A stretch of DNA of 42,922 nt, from positions 1 to 42,922 of the forward strand of contig NZ_AKIW01000078.1 in assembly GCF_000282635.1 (NCBI RefSeq), read 5' to 3'. Under the pieces are notes generated by a model that did not search any database, was not told where the DNA came from, and worked only from the letters and a program-made list of their open reading frames with translations. Each line of letters opens with the position of its first letter. Positions within the stretch are counted from its first letter, which is position 1. The stretch is from Variovorax sp. CF313. GTDB taxonomy: Bacteria > Pseudomonadota > Gammaproteobacteria > Burkholderiales > Burkholderiaceae_C. Shown here piece after piece: positions 16,998 through 26,069 of this stretch. The position numbers were made by a program, and so were the translations under genes.

Positions 16998-17276
16998 ATG
17001 AACATGCTTTATGACTCGGAGTCTTTCGTCGTCGTCCACGTGCAGCCCAATGAAGGCGACGAACCCGCGCAACCCAACGTGCCGGTTCTGGAGCGCCACG
17101 GCTTCGAGATCGTGGACAAGCGTTCGGGCAAGGAGGTCTACCTCGACGGCTCGTGGGCCGAGCTGTTCCAGCAGCAGATCGCCGCATGGCAGCTCAACAC
17201 CCCCACCCAGGAAGAAGTCGAGGACACGCTCGAAGGCTACGCCGAGCTGGCCCACACGCCGGTGCTGGTGCACTGA
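16998..17276 (+). CDS. DUF3567 family protein
   Basis: 92-residue acidic protein starting MNMLYDSESFVVVHVQ, with FEIVDKRSGKEVYLDGSWAE and a helical end. This is the DUF3567 family, typical of Burkholderiales; function unknown. I chose ATG 16998 because it matches the family N-terminus, has an AGGG Shine-Dalgarno six bases upstream and lies about 33 nt after the predicted transcription start; ATG 16965 would add 11 residues. A strong terminator follows directly, so it is a single-gene transcript, often the mark of an abundant protein. Confidence 0.88.
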   Translation: MNMLYDSESFVVVHVQPNEGDEPAQPNVPVLERHGFEIVDKRSGKEVYLDGSWAELFQQQIAAWQLNTPTQEEVEDTLEGYAELAHTPVLVH

Positions 17277-17299
17277 CGCAAATTCGGCCTCCAACGACA

Positions 17300-17324
17300 A
17301 AGCGCCCTGTCCGGGCGCTTTTTT
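17300..17324 (+). terminator. Intrinsic terminator after DUF3567 gene
   Basis: Perfect 8-bp stem AAGCGCCC (17300-17307) / GGGCGCTT (17313-17320) with a 5-base loop and a run of six T from 17319 to 17324. Confidence 0.92.
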
Positions 17325-17441
17325 CATGAAGCACCGGCAACGGGTCCCGTGAACCGGGTCAGCGAAGAAACCGAAAGAGACGACAGGGAAAAGCGGAAAT
17401 GGACGGCACGGCGGGCGTGTGCCGGGGCATAGTATGGCGTG

Positions 17442-18293
17442 ATGTCCCCTCCAAACCGGCCCCTGCGGACTCCCTGGCGCCTGCTTCTTCCCCTGCTCGC
17501 CACCACCGCATTCGGGGGCTGCTCGGTGCTGCCTCCCGGCGCCGATGCACCCATCGCGCGCCGCATCGCAGCACTCCAGCCGGTCGACGCCCTCCTGCTC
17601 GGCGAGCAGCACGACGCCCCCGAGCACCACGCCATCGAGCGCGAAGCCGTCGAGGCGCTGGTCGCGCGCGGCCATCTCGCCGCGCTTGCGCTCGAAATGG
17701 CCGAGGAAGGCCGCAGCACCGCGCGCATCGCCCCCACCGCCACCGAAGCGCAGGTGCAGGCGGCCCTCGACTGGAGCGACAAGGCCTGGCCCTGGGCCAG
17801 CTACGGCCCCACCGTGATGGTGGCCGTGCGCGCGGGCGTGCCCGTGGTCGGCGCCAACCTGCCGCGCACGCGCATGAGGGACGCCATGGCCGACGTCTCG
17901 CTCGACGTGCAGCTCAATGGCGAGGCCTATGCCGTGCAGCAGGACGCCGTGCGGGAGGGCCACTGCAAGATGCTGCCCGAATCCCAGATCGTCCCGATGA
18001 CGCGCATCCAGGTGGGCCGCGACCGTGCAATGGCGCAGGCCATCGTCAAGGCAAGGCGGCCGGGCCAGACGGTGCTGCTGATCGCCGGCGCGGGCCACGT
18101 CGTGCGTACGCTCGGCGTGCCGCAGCATCTGCCCGACGACATCAAGGTTGCCACGGTGCAAATGCGCGCCGCTGCCGCTGCGGCGGACGTGGCGGCGGGT
18201 GATTACGACAGCACATGGCAGACGCCGCCATTGCCCGAGAAAGACTATTGCGCCGAGTTCAAGCGGCTGGCCAGGCCGCAACCGAAGGCTTGA
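17442..18293 (+). CDS. ChaN-family lipoprotein
   Basis: 283-residue lipoprotein: lipobox at LATTAFGGC, then a ChaN-like domain with LLLGEQHDAPEHH near the N-terminus and GAGHVVRTLGVPQHL near the C-terminus. These G-x-x-H type motifs are shared with the Tiki/TraB/EreA superfamily, and ChaN proteins are proposed to bind haem. ATG 17442 was preferred to the adjacent GTG 17439. It stands alone after the DUF3567 terminator and converges on a small membrane-protein gene. Haem binding here is inferred. Confidence 0.85.
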   Translation: MSPPNRPLRTPWRLLLPLLATTAFGGCSVLPPGADAPIARRIAALQPVDALLLGEQHDAPEHHAIEREAVEALVARGHLAALALEMAEEGRSTARIAPTATEAQVQAALDWSDKAWPWASYGPTVMVAVRAGVPVVGANLPRTRMRDAMADVSLDVQLNGEAYAVQQDAVREGHCKMLPESQIVPMTRIQVGRDRAMAQAIVKARRPGQTVLLIAGAGHVVRTLGVPQHLPDDIKVATVQMRAAAAAADVAAGDYDSTWQTPPLPEKDYCAEFKRLARPQPKA

Positions 18294-18304
18294 ACGCGTC
18301 GACC

Positions 18305-18424
18305 CTATTCACCGAACCAGAACAACAACCAGGCGCCGACGGAGCCGAGTGTCACGGTGACGAGAAGAGCCTGACGACCCACGAAAAGCGGCTGATTCAT
18401 CCAGCGTTCGATTTTTTCCGACAT
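18305..18424 (-). CDS. Small single-pass membrane protein, 39 residues
   Basis: A short reading frame beginning MSEKIERWMNQPLFVG, followed by one hydrophobic helix (LLVTVTLGSVGAWLLFWFG) and ending in Glu. The amphipathic N-terminus with Trp and the single helix are typical of small inner-membrane proteins. The ATG at 18424 lies six bases after a GGAG Shine-Dalgarno; ATG 18430 would directly abut it. A promoter with a perfect TTGACA box is 30-60 bases upstream. I do not recognise the family. It converges on the ChaN-like gene with an 11-bp gap. Confidence 0.75.
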   Translation of the reverse strand: MSEKIERWMNQPLFVGRQALLVTVTLGSVGAWLLFWFGE

Positions 18425-18454
18425 CGTCATCTCCAGCCCCGTGGTGAGGGCTGA

Positions 18455-18483
18455 AGAATGAAGCTCCCGCTGGCTTCTGTCAA
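18455..18483 (-). promoter_or_regulatory. Sigma70-type promoter for the small membrane protein gene
   Basis: Read on the minus strand: TTGACA (-35, 18483-18478), 17-bp spacer, CATTCT (-10, 18460-18455). The predicted start is near 18448, giving a leader of about 24 nt. Confidence 0.6.
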
Positions 18484-18599
18484 AGCGCTAAAAATGCTTC
18501 GTCGACAGTCAGTTCAAAACGAAAGTCGCATGGTTTCCGGCGCCGCGATCCTGCGAACGGCCTTCGCGTCGCCGGCTTGCGCAAGGGCCGCCGCCCCGC

Positions 18600-19934
18600 T
18601 CAGGCGTGCTTTCTGATCGAATCCGCCAGCGTATTCACCAGCGTGTCGATGTGCGACTTTTCCACGATGTACGGCGGTGCGATCACCAGCACGTCGCCCG
18701 CGGGCCGTACCAGTGCACCCTTGTGGAAGCAGTCCAGGAAGATGTCGTAGGCGCGCTTGCCCGGCGTGCCCGCGATGGGCGCGAGTTCCACCGCCGCGGC
18801 GAGGCCCAGGCTGCGGATGCCGATCACGTTCGGCAGGCCCTTGAAGGCACTGTGGAAGGCATCGCCCAGCACCTTGCCCATTTCGCCGGCGCGCGCGAAC
18901 AGGTTCTCCTGCTTGAAGAGATCGAGCGTGGCGATGGCCGCGGCGCAGGCCACCGGGTGGCCCGAGTAGGTGTAGCCGTGGAAGAACTCGACCACGTGCT
19001 CGGGCGCCTCGGTCTTCATCATCGCGTCGTAGAGCTTGTCGCGGCAGATCACGCCGCCGAGCGGAATGACGCCGTTGGTCACGCACTTGGCGAAGTTCAG
19101 CATGTCGGGCACCACGCCGTAATAGTCGGACGCGAAGTTGGTGCCCATGCGGCCGAAGCCGGTGATGACCTCGTCGAAGATCAGCAGGATGCCGTGCTTG
19201 TCGCAGATCTCGCGCAAGCGCTTCAGGTAGCCCTTGGGCGGCAGGTACCAGCCGGCCGATCCGGCCACCGGCTCGACGATGATCGCGGCGATGTTGCTCG
19301 CATCGTGCAGCGGCAGGATGCGCGTTTCGAGCTCGACCAGCGGGTCTTCGGCCCACACCGGCTCCTCGTTGTGGATGTAGGCGTGGTTCACCGGATCGTG
19401 GATGAAGCGCATGTGGTCCACGCGCGGCAGGAAGGCCGAGCCGAACACCTTGCGATTGCCGGGAATGCCGCCCACCGACATGCCACCGAAGCCCACGCCG
19501 TGGTAGCCCTTCTCGCGGCCGATGAACACGTTGCGGTGGCCTTCGCCGCGTGCGCGGTGATAGGCAAGCGCGACCTTCATCGAGGTGTCTGCGGCTTCCG
19601 AACCCGAGTTGCAGAACAGCACCTTGTTGAGATCGCCGGGCGCGAGCGAGGCGATCATCTCGGCCGCCTTGAAGGCGCGGTCGTTGCTGACCTGGAAGGC
19701 AGTGGCGTAGTCGAGCGTGTCGAGCTGCTTCTTGATCGCCTCGTTGATGGGCTTGCGGTTGTGGCCCGCGCCCACGCACCACAGCGAGGAGATGCCGTCG
19801 ATCACCTTCTTGCCTTCATGCGTGGTGAACTCCATGCCATCGGCCGCCACGAAGACGCGCGGGTCTTTCCTGAAATGGCGGTTGGGAGTGAAGGGCAACC
19901 ATTGGTTGTCCATGTTGAAGTCCTGCTGGGCCAT
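18600..19934 (-). CDS. Class III omega-aminotransferase (beta-alanine:pyruvate type)
   Basis: 444-residue PLP-dependent class III aminotransferase. Landmarks: SSLWCVGAGHNR, NSGSEAADTSMK (phosphate and cofactor loop), GREKGYHGVGFGGMSVGG, IIVEPVAGSAG, FDEVITGFGR with Asp254, and the Schiff-base Lys283 in NFAKCVTNGVIPLGG. This set is characteristic of beta-alanine/omega-amino acid:pyruvate transaminases. It transfers an amino group from beta-alanine or related amines to pyruvate; precise substrate is not determinable. It is divergent from purU across a 70-bp gap, and the downstream 18425-18599 stretch holds only the promoter of the small membrane protein gene. Confidence 0.92.
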   Translation of the reverse strand: MAQQDFNMDNQWLPFTPNRHFRKDPRVFVAADGMEFTTHEGKKVIDGISSLWCVGAGHNRKPINEAIKKQLDTLDYATAFQVSNDRAFKAAEMIASLAPGDLNKVLFCNSGSEAADTSMKVALAYHRARGEGHRNVFIGREKGYHGVGFGGMSVGGIPGNRKVFGSAFLPRVDHMRFIHDPVNHAYIHNEEPVWAEDPLVELETRILPLHDASNIAAIIVEPVAGSAGWYLPPKGYLKRLREICDKHGILLIFDEVITGFGRMGTNFASDYYGVVPDMLNFAKCVTNGVIPLGGVICRDKLYDAMMKTEAPEHVVEFFHGYTYSGHPVACAAAIATLDLFKQENLFARAGEMGKVLGDAFHSAFKGLPNVIGIRSLGLAAAVELAPIAGTPGKRAYDIFLDCFHKGALVRPAGDVLVIAPPYIVEKSHIDTLVNTLADSIRKHA

Positions 19935-20004
19935 GTCTCGCTCCTGCGGTTATGTGGTCGAGGAAAATCGCGATTCTGGCACCCCTGCGACAATCACGCC
20001 CCTG

Positions 20005-20871
20005 ATGACGACCACTACGCCCACCTCGCCCGCCTACATCCTGAACCTCTCTTGCCCCGACCGTACGGGCATCGTGCACGCCGTGTCGGGCTTCCTGCTC
20101 GAACGGGGCGCCAACATCGAAGAGGCCGCCCAGTACAACGACCACGACACGGGCCTGTTCTTCATGCGGGTGCGCTTCGCCTGCGGCGAGCACAGCGAAG
20201 CCACGCTGCGCGAGGAATTGAAGACCTTCGCCGCCGGCTTCGGCATGGCGCTGCAGCTGCATGCCGCCGCCGAGCCCATGAAGACCGTGATCCTGGTCAG
20301 CAAGGAAGGCCACTGCCTCAACGACCTGCTGTTCCGCTGGAAGAGCGGCCTGCTGGCCATCGACGTGCGCGCCATCATCTCGAACCACCGCGACTTCTAC
20401 CAGCTGGCCGCCAGCTACAACGTGCCGTTCCACCATATCCCGGTGACGGGCGCGACCAAGGCGCAGGCCGAGGCGAAGCAGCTGGAAATCATCGAGGCCG
20501 AAGGCGCCGAGCTCGTGGTGCTCGCGCGCTACATGCAGATCCTGAGCAACGACCTGTGCCGCAGCCTGGCTGGCCGCGCGATCAACATCCACCATTCGTT
20601 CCTGCCCAGCTTCAAGGGCGCCAAGCCCTATTACCAGGCCCACGACCGCGGCGTGAAGCTGATCGGCGCCACCGCCCACTACGTGACGGCCGACCTCGAC
20701 GAAGGCCCGATCATCGAGCAGGACGTGGAACGCGCCGACCACACCGACACGGTCGAAGACCTCACGGCCCGCGGCCGCGACACGGAGAGCCAGGTGCTGG
20801 CGCGGGCGGTGAAGTGGCACAGCGAGCACCGCGTGCTGCTGAACGGCCACCGCACCGTCGTGTTCCGCTGA
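20005..20871 (+). CDS. purU: Formyltetrahydrofolate deformylase
   Basis: 288-residue PurU: N-terminal ACT domain (LNLSCPDRTGIVHAVSGFLL; residues ~8-85), then a formyltransferase-like domain with LISKEGHCLNDLL-type start (VILVSKEGHCLNDLLFRW), HHIPVTG, VVLARYMQILS, NIHHSFLPSFKGA and YVTADLDEGPIIEQD. Conserved Asn/His/Asp catalytic residues are present. It hydrolyses 10-formyl-THF to formate and THF, balancing one-carbon pools. The start at 20005 gives the normal N-terminus; the open frame upstream crosses the divergent aminotransferase. It ends 9 bases from a convergent gene. Confidence 0.96.
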   Translation: MTTTTPTSPAYILNLSCPDRTGIVHAVSGFLLERGANIEEAAQYNDHDTGLFFMRVRFACGEHSEATLREELKTFAAGFGMALQLHAAAEPMKTVILVSKEGHCLNDLLFRWKSGLLAIDVRAIISNHRDFYQLAASYNVPFHHIPVTGATKAQAEAKQLEIIEAEGAELVVLARYMQILSNDLCRSLAGRAINIHHSFLPSFKGAKPYYQAHDRGVKLIGATAHYVTADLDEGPIIEQDVERADHTDTVEDLTARGRDTESQVLARAVKWHSEHRVLLNGHRTVVFR

Positions 20872-20880
20872 ACCCTGCCG

Positions 20881-21252
20881 TCAGTTGCGATTCGGGTCGT
20901 CCGGCCGGCGGTCGTAGCGGTTCGGCACCCCGTCGCCATCGCGGTCCCAACCGCCCCTGTGGTATTGCCAGCGGTCGCCGTCCTGGCGCCATTCCGGCGG
21001 ACGGTAGGCATAGCCCGGACGCTCGCGCACCCAGTAGCCGCGGACCCACACGTGGCGGCCACCGTGCCATTCATAGTGCCCCGGCGACCACGCATAGCCG
21101 CGGCGCGGCGGCGGCATGCGTTCGAAGCGCGGCGGGGGCGGCGCCACCTCGATGGTGACGGGCTGCGCCTGCGCGGCCGTGGGAACAGCCAACGTGCCCA
21201 CCGACAGAAGCGAAGCAGCGCCGATGGAAAGAGCCAATGCGATCTTTTTCAT
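20881..21252 (-). CDS. Secreted YXWGXW-repeat protein with a calcium-loop-like motif
   Basis: 123-residue exported protein: signal peptide ending AQAQ, then Tyr/Trp/His/Arg-rich repeats (YAWSPGHYEWHGGRHVWVRG, YWVRERPGYAYRPPEW, DRWQYHRGGWD) typical of the YXWGXW family. The C-terminus contains DRDGDGVPNRYD, a DxDxDG calcium-binding-loop pattern as in thrombospondin type 3 repeats. Start 21252 has an AGGGGT Shine-Dalgarno. Function unknown; the composition suggests an envelope or matrix protein. Confidence 0.82.
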   Translation of the reverse strand: MKKIALALSIGAASLLSVGTLAVPTAAQAQPVTIEVAPPPPRFERMPPPRRGYAWSPGHYEWHGGRHVWVRGYWVRERPGYAYRPPEWRQDGDRWQYHRGGWDRDGDGVPNRYDRRPDDPNRN

Positions 21253-21381
21253 GAAGTACCCCTCATGAGTTGTAGGAGCCTTCATGCTGCCCAGCCCATG
21301 TGAAGCGCCTGTAAGCGGTGCACGAAATCTTGTGTAGAGCTGTGACCCGCCTTTCGCTGCTCCCACAGCCCTTGCGAGCAC

Positions 21382-22701
21382 TCACTCCTGCAATTCGTGC
21401 AGGTCGATGGTCGCGGCCATCGCGGCATGGCCGGCCTTGTTGGGGTGCAGATGGTCGCCCGAGTCGAACAGCGGGTTCAATGCCTGCGGGTCTGCGGGGT
21501 CACGCAGCGCCGCATCGAAATCGACCACGCCGTCGATGTCCTGCCGGCCGCGAATCCAGCGGTTGACGGCTTCGCGCATGGCATCGTTGGCCTCGTTCCA
21601 GTAAGGCGTGTTCCTGAATGGCGGCACCGTGCCGAGCAGCACCTTCACGCCCTTGGCGCGAGCCTGCTTGACCAGCTGCTCCAGCCCATCGGTGATGCGC
21701 TCGGCGGTCGGCATGTCGCGGGGCTTGATCTCGGCGCCGGGCACGTTGGCGAACAGGGTGCGGCCGATGTCGTTGGTGCCGAGCAGGACGATCGCGTGCG
21801 TCACGCTGCTCTGCCGTAAGGCGTCGCGCTCGAAACGCGAGAGGCCGCTGGGCCCCATGCCGTCGGCCAGCAGGCGGTTGCCGCCGATGCCGGCATTGAG
21901 CACCGCTATGTCGTTTCCAGCGCCCTGCGTATCGCGCAGGCGCGTGGCCAGCATGTCGGGATAGGCCCCGAATTTGGCCTCCGCGGTGCCCGACGTGATG
22001 GAGTCGCCGAAAGCCACGACGGTGCGCACGGACTTCGTGGTGAGGACGTCGAGCCCGGTCACGATCTGGTTCAGCACCAGCGGCGTGGGGCTCTTCAGCT
22101 TCGGCGCCATCACGGCATTGCCGGCAGTCACCCAAGTCGTTCCCGGCTCGAGCATGGAAACCGTGGAAAACGACGCGGCGCGGTCGAAGAAGGCACTCAC
22201 GACCACGGTTTGCCCCGCCTGAACCGGCAGGTCGACGCCATCGCTCCAGGCGTCCGCGCCGGGGGCGAGCGTGAGGCTGGTGCGCCCGCCGAACCGCAGC
22301 ACGCGCAGCGTGGTCGGCGAGAACGCATCGGCGCCGGTGCCGCGTGCCGCACTCGCGGCGGCAATGCGCAGCGGCGCCTTGCCGAAGCGGTTCGAGAAGC
22401 GAATGCGGATGCGCTGGCCGTCCAGCGACAGTTCGACCTGCTGGCGCAGCGTCTGCCCGCGCAGGTCATTGCCGGCGGGCGATGAATAGCCCGCGCCGCC
22501 GGGGCTTGCGGCCAGCTCGCCGAACTCGACCGGCGCCACGGCCCAGCTCGCCACCCAGTGCGCCTCGGCGGGCTGGCGGGGATGGTTGCCGGGAGTGACG
22601 GCCTGCACGCCGACGGCCAGCACTGCGAGGCAGAGGGCCGCCACCCAGTGCGCCGTGGCCACGTCGCGGAGGTGGGCTGCCCAACGAGAAACCAGTTTCA
22701 T
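21382..22701 (-). CDS. Secreted SGNH/GDSL hydrolase
   Basis: 439 residues with a signal-anchor or signal peptide (~residues 18-36). A beta-rich N-terminal domain (WVASWAVAPVEF ... LRGQTLRQQVELSLDG) precedes an SGNH hydrolase domain with all four blocks: block I FGDSITSG, block II NAGIGGNRLL, block III LLGTNDIGR and block V DSGDHLHPN carrying the Asp-His pair. It probably deacylates an extracytoplasmic ester such as a glycan or lipid ester. Genes of this two-domain type are common secreted esterases. Substrate unknown. Confidence 0.92.
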   Translation of the reverse strand: MKLVSRWAAHLRDVATAHWVAALCLAVLAVGVQAVTPGNHPRQPAEAHWVASWAVAPVEFGELAASPGGAGYSSPAGNDLRGQTLRQQVELSLDGQRIRIRFSNRFGKAPLRIAAASAARGTGADAFSPTTLRVLRFGGRTSLTLAPGADAWSDGVDLPVQAGQTVVVSAFFDRAASFSTVSMLEPGTTWVTAGNAVMAPKLKSPTPLVLNQIVTGLDVLTTKSVRTVVAFGDSITSGTAEAKFGAYPDMLATRLRDTQGAGNDIAVLNAGIGGNRLLADGMGPSGLSRFERDALRQSSVTHAIVLLGTNDIGRTLFANVPGAEIKPRDMPTAERITDGLEQLVKQARAKGVKVLLGTVPPFRNTPYWNEANDAMREAVNRWIRGRQDIDGVVDFDAALRDPADPQALNPLFDSGDHLHPNKAGHAAMAATIDLHELQE

Positions 22702-22765
22702 TCGCGCAAAGCGGCTCAGTTTACGGAGCCATGATCTCCCGCGCGTGACGAGGTCTAAAGCCGGG

Positions 22766-25700
22766 TTACCAAGTGTCTACATAGGCAGCGGCCGCGCCGG
22801 GCGCCTTCGTCGCGGAGGACAGCCCACGCACCAGCCAGGTGCGTGTTTCGGCCGGATCGATCACTGCATCGATCTCCAGCGTCTGCGCCATGTGGATCGC
22901 CTCGCCGTTCGCGTACTGCTGCGCCACGAGCTTCCTGAACAGCGCATCGCGCTCGCCGCCCTCCGGGACGGCCGCCAGTTCCTTGCGAAAGCCCAGGCGC
23001 ACAGCACCTTCGAGCCCCATCGCACCGAATTCGCCAGTGGGCCAGGCCACGGTGAAAACGGGTGCGTCGAAACCGCCCGCCGTCATCGCCTGCGCGCCCA
23101 AGCCATAGCCCTTGCGCAGCACCACGGCGAAGAACGGCACGCGCAGGTGCGAGGCCACCATGAACATGCGGCACACGTGGCGCACCTGCGCCTGCGCCTC
23201 GATTTCGGGCCCGACCATGAAGCCGGGCGTGTCGCACAACGAAACAATTGGAAGGCCGTGCGCATTGCACAGCTGCATGAAGCGCGCGGACTTGTCGGCC
23301 GCTTCCACGTCGATCGCGCCGCCAAGGTGGTGCGGGTTGTTGGCCATCAGGCCCACCGGCCGGCCCTCGATGCGCGCGAGCGCCGTGACGATGCCCGCGC
23401 CGAAACCCGCGCGCAGTTCGAGCAGCGAGCCGGTGTCGGCCACGCCGCGCATCGCCGCTCGCACGTCGTACACGCGCAGCCGGTTCTCGGGCACGACGTG
23501 GCGCAGCGTGCGCGGGTCTGCGCATTGCCAACCGGTGGTCGCACCCTGGAAGTAGGACAGGTACTGCTTCGCCGCGGCCACTGCGGCGGCTTCGTCTTCC
23601 ACGAGGATGTCGATCACGCCATTGCGCGACTGCACGCTGCTCGGGCCGATCTGTTCGGGCGCAAAGGTCCCGAGGCCGCCGCCTTCGATCATCGCGGGGC
23701 CGCTCATGCCGATGTTGCTGCTCCTGGTGGCGATGATCACGTCGGCGCAGCCCAGCAGCGCCGCGTTGCCCGCGAAGCAGCGGCCGTGCACGATGCCGAC
23801 CACGGGCACCTTGCCCGAGAGCGCCGCGAACTGGCTGAAGGTATGGTTGTTGAGCCCCGCGACGATCGGCATGTCCGTATCGCCGGGACGACCGCCGCCG
23901 CCCTCGGCGAACAGCACCACCGGCAGCTTCAGCTGATGCGCGACCGCCAGCAGCCGGTCGGTCTTGTGGTGGTTGCGCATGCCCTGCGTGCCGGCCAGCA
24001 CGGTGTAGTCGTAGGCCAGCACGGCGCAGCGCGACACCTCGGGGCCGAACTGCTTCGCATTGATGCTGCCCAGGCCCGTGACCATGCCGTCGGCGGGCGT
24101 GTTGGCGATCAGGTCCTCGAGCGTGCGGCGGCGCGTCTGTGCGGCGATGGCGAACGCGCCGTACTCGATGAAGTTTTGGGAGTCGGCAGCGGTGTCGCAC
24201 AGGTCGGCGATGTTCTCGCGCGCGGTGCGGCCACCCTGCGCGTGGCGCTTGTCGACGGCGGCCTTGCGGTTGGCGTCGAGCGTGGGCGCGTGGCGATCGA
24301 TGACCTTTTGCAGATCGGGGCGGATCGCGTCGAGGTCGTCCTCGGCACGCGCCTCGGCCTCGACGGCTTGCGCATCGACGGCCTCGAGCTGCACCAGCGA
24401 CTGGCCTTCGACGAGGTAGTCCCCGGGCGCAGCCAGCAGCGCTACCACGCGGCCGGCCACGGGCGCGTGCAGCAGATGCTCCATCTTCATGGCCTCGAGC
24501 ACGCCGAGTTGCGCGCCGGCGGGCAGCACGTCGCCGATGTCCACTTCGAACTGCAAAAGGCGGGCCGGCATCGGCGCCTTGACGGTCAGTTCGTCCGAGC
24601 CGTCGTCTTCGACGACGGGTTGCGCAGCCGGCGCGGCCGCCGTCTTCTTCGCATGCTTTTCAAACGAGGCCGCAGCGGCCAGCAGATCGCCCAGATGCGA
24701 CTCCACGAAGCGCGTGTGCACCGCCTGCGTCGCGAACTCGGGCCGCGCTGCGATGGCGCGCAGCAGCGACAGGTTGGTGGCGATGCCGTCGATGTGGCAT
24801 TCGTCCAGCGCGCGCAGCGAACGGCGCAATGCATCTGCGAAACGCGGCGACGGCGAATGCACGATGAGCTTGGCGAGCAGCGTGTCGTAGTGCGGCGAAG
24901 GCGCAAGGCCCGCGTAGCCGTGCGTGTCGATGCGCACGCCCGGCCCGGCCGGCAGGTCGAAGCGCGCGAGCGTGCCGCCCGAGGGCCGCGCGTTGCCTTG
25001 CGCATCGAGCGTCTCGGCATTGATGCGCCACTGCACCGCGAAGCCGCGCTGCGGCGCCGTGCGATCGGCGTCCACACCCAGTTCATCCAAGGGCTGGCCC
25101 GCTGCGACAGCGATCTGCAGTTGCACCAGATCGAGACCGGTCACAGCTTCCGTCACCGTGTGCTCGACCTGCAGCCGCGGGTTCGCCTCGATGAAAACGA
25201 AGGGCAGCGTCGTCGATCCGGCATCGACCAAAAATTCGAACGTGCCCAGCCCGCGATATCCCACCGCCTTCGCCATGCGCAGCGCAGCCTGCGTGACCCG
25301 CGCGCGCAGGGCCTCGGGCAGCGAGGGACTCGGTGCAATTTCCACCAGCTTCTGGAAGCGCCGCTGCAGCGTGCATTCGCGTTCGCCGAGGCTGGCCACG
25401 GCCTGCCCGTCGCCCAGCACCTGCACCTCGATGTGCCGCGCATTGCGCATCAGCCGTTCGACGTACACGCCCTCGATGCCGAAGGCCGCCCTGGCTTCGG
25501 ACATGCAGCGGGCATGTGCCTCGGGCAGTTCGTGCACGTCGATCACCGCGCGCATGCCGCGCCCGCCGCCGCCGCCGATGGCCTTGACCATCACGCCCGC
25601 GCCCTGCGCGTGCTGCTCGGCGAAGAAGGCCTGCGCCTGCGCAAGCGTCACCGCGCCGGCGCTGCCGGGCATCACCGGCACATCGCATTGCGTGGCCAGG

Positions 25701-26059
25701 GCGCGCGCGCGTGCCTTGTCGCCGAACAGGCCCAGCTGCTCGGGCGTCGGGCCGATGAAGACGAGGCCTGCCTCGGCACTGGCCTGCGCGAAATCGGCGC
25801 GCTCGCTGAGAAAGCCGTAGCCGGGATGCACCGCATCGCATCCTTGCGCCTTTGCAACGGCAATCAGCGCGGCCACGTCGAGGTACGCGGAAGGCCCGGT
25901 CGCATCGAGTGCGACGGCCGTGTCGGCCAGCTGCGCGTGCAGCGCCGAGGCGTCGTCGCGCGCATGCACCGCCACGCTGGCGATGCCCAGGTCGCGCAGG
26001 GCGCGCATCAGCCGCACGGCGATCTCGCCGCGGTTGGCAATCAGAACTTTGGAGAACAA
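22766..26059 (-). CDS. Single-chain acyl-CoA carboxylase (BC-BCCP-CT fusion)
   Basis: 1097-residue multidomain biotin enzyme. Biotin carboxylase occupies residues 1 to ~445 (KVLIANRGEIAVRLMRAL, GGGGGRGMR ATP loop, FIEANPRLQVEHTVTE). The biotin carrier domain spans ~490-560, with the biotinylated Lys525 in LEAMKMEH. The carboxyltransferase N and C halves fill ~590-1080 (FAEGGGGRPGDTD, GRCFAGNAALLG, LCDTPGFMVGPE, GYGLGAQAM). This matches single-polypeptide long-chain acyl-CoA carboxylases rather than two-subunit enzymes. I placed the start at a TTG (26059) six bases after AGAGG, 10 bases past the stop of the ligase gene; the in-frame ATG lies well inside that gene. ATP, bicarbonate and acyl-CoA give 2-carboxyacyl-CoA. 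Confidence 0.93.
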   Translation of the reverse strand: MFSKVLIANRGEIAVRLMRALRDLGIASVAVHARDDASALHAQLADTAVALDATGPSAYLDVAALIAVAKAQGCDAVHPGYGFLSERADFAQASAEAGLVFIGPTPEQLGLFGDKARARALATQCDVPVMPGSAGAVTLAQAQAFFAEQHAQGAGVMVKAIGGGGGRGMRAVIDVHELPEAHARCMSEARAAFGIEGVYVERLMRNARHIEVQVLGDGQAVASLGERECTLQRRFQKLVEIAPSPSLPEALRARVTQAALRMAKAVGYRGLGTFEFLVDAGSTTLPFVFIEANPRLQVEHTVTEAVTGLDLVQLQIAVAAGQPLDELGVDADRTAPQRGFAVQWRINAETLDAQGNARPSGGTLARFDLPAGPGVRIDTHGYAGLAPSPHYDTLLAKLIVHSPSPRFADALRRSLRALDECHIDGIATNLSLLRAIAARPEFATQAVHTRFVESHLGDLLAAAASFEKHAKKTAAAPAAQPVVEDDGSDELTVKAPMPARLLQFEVDIGDVLPAGAQLGVLEAMKMEHLLHAPVAGRVVALLAAPGDYLVEGQSLVQLEAVDAQAVEAEARAEDDLDAIRPDLQKVIDRHAPTLDANRKAAVDKRHAQGGRTARENIADLCDTAADSQNFIEYGAFAIAAQTRRRTLEDLIANTPADGMVTGLGSINAKQFGPEVSRCAVLAYDYTVLAGTQGMRNHHKTDRLLAVAHQLKLPVVLFAEGGGGRPGDTDMPIVAGLNNHTFSQFAALSGKVPVVGIVHGRCFAGNAALLGCADVIIATRSSNIGMSGPAMIEGGGLGTFAPEQIGPSSVQSRNGVIDILVEDEAAAVAAAKQYLSYFQGATTGWQCADPRTLRHVVPENRLRVYDVRAAMRGVADTGSLLELRAGFGAGIVTALARIEGRPVGLMANNPHHLGGAIDVEAADKSARFMQLCNAHGLPIVSLCDTPGFMVGPEIEAQAQVRHVCRMFMVASHLRVPFFAVVLRKGYGLGAQAMTAGGFDAPVFTVAWPTGEFGAMGLEGAVRLGFRKELAAVPEGGERDALFRKLVAQQYANGEAIHMAQTLEIDAVIDPAETRTWLVRGLSSATKAPGAAAAYVDTW

Positions 26060-26069
26060 ACAGAACCTC

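Noticed and set aside
18606..21158. 850-codon plus-strand frame across aminotransferase and purU
   Set aside because: It runs antisense to one gene and out of frame with the other; no motif supports it.
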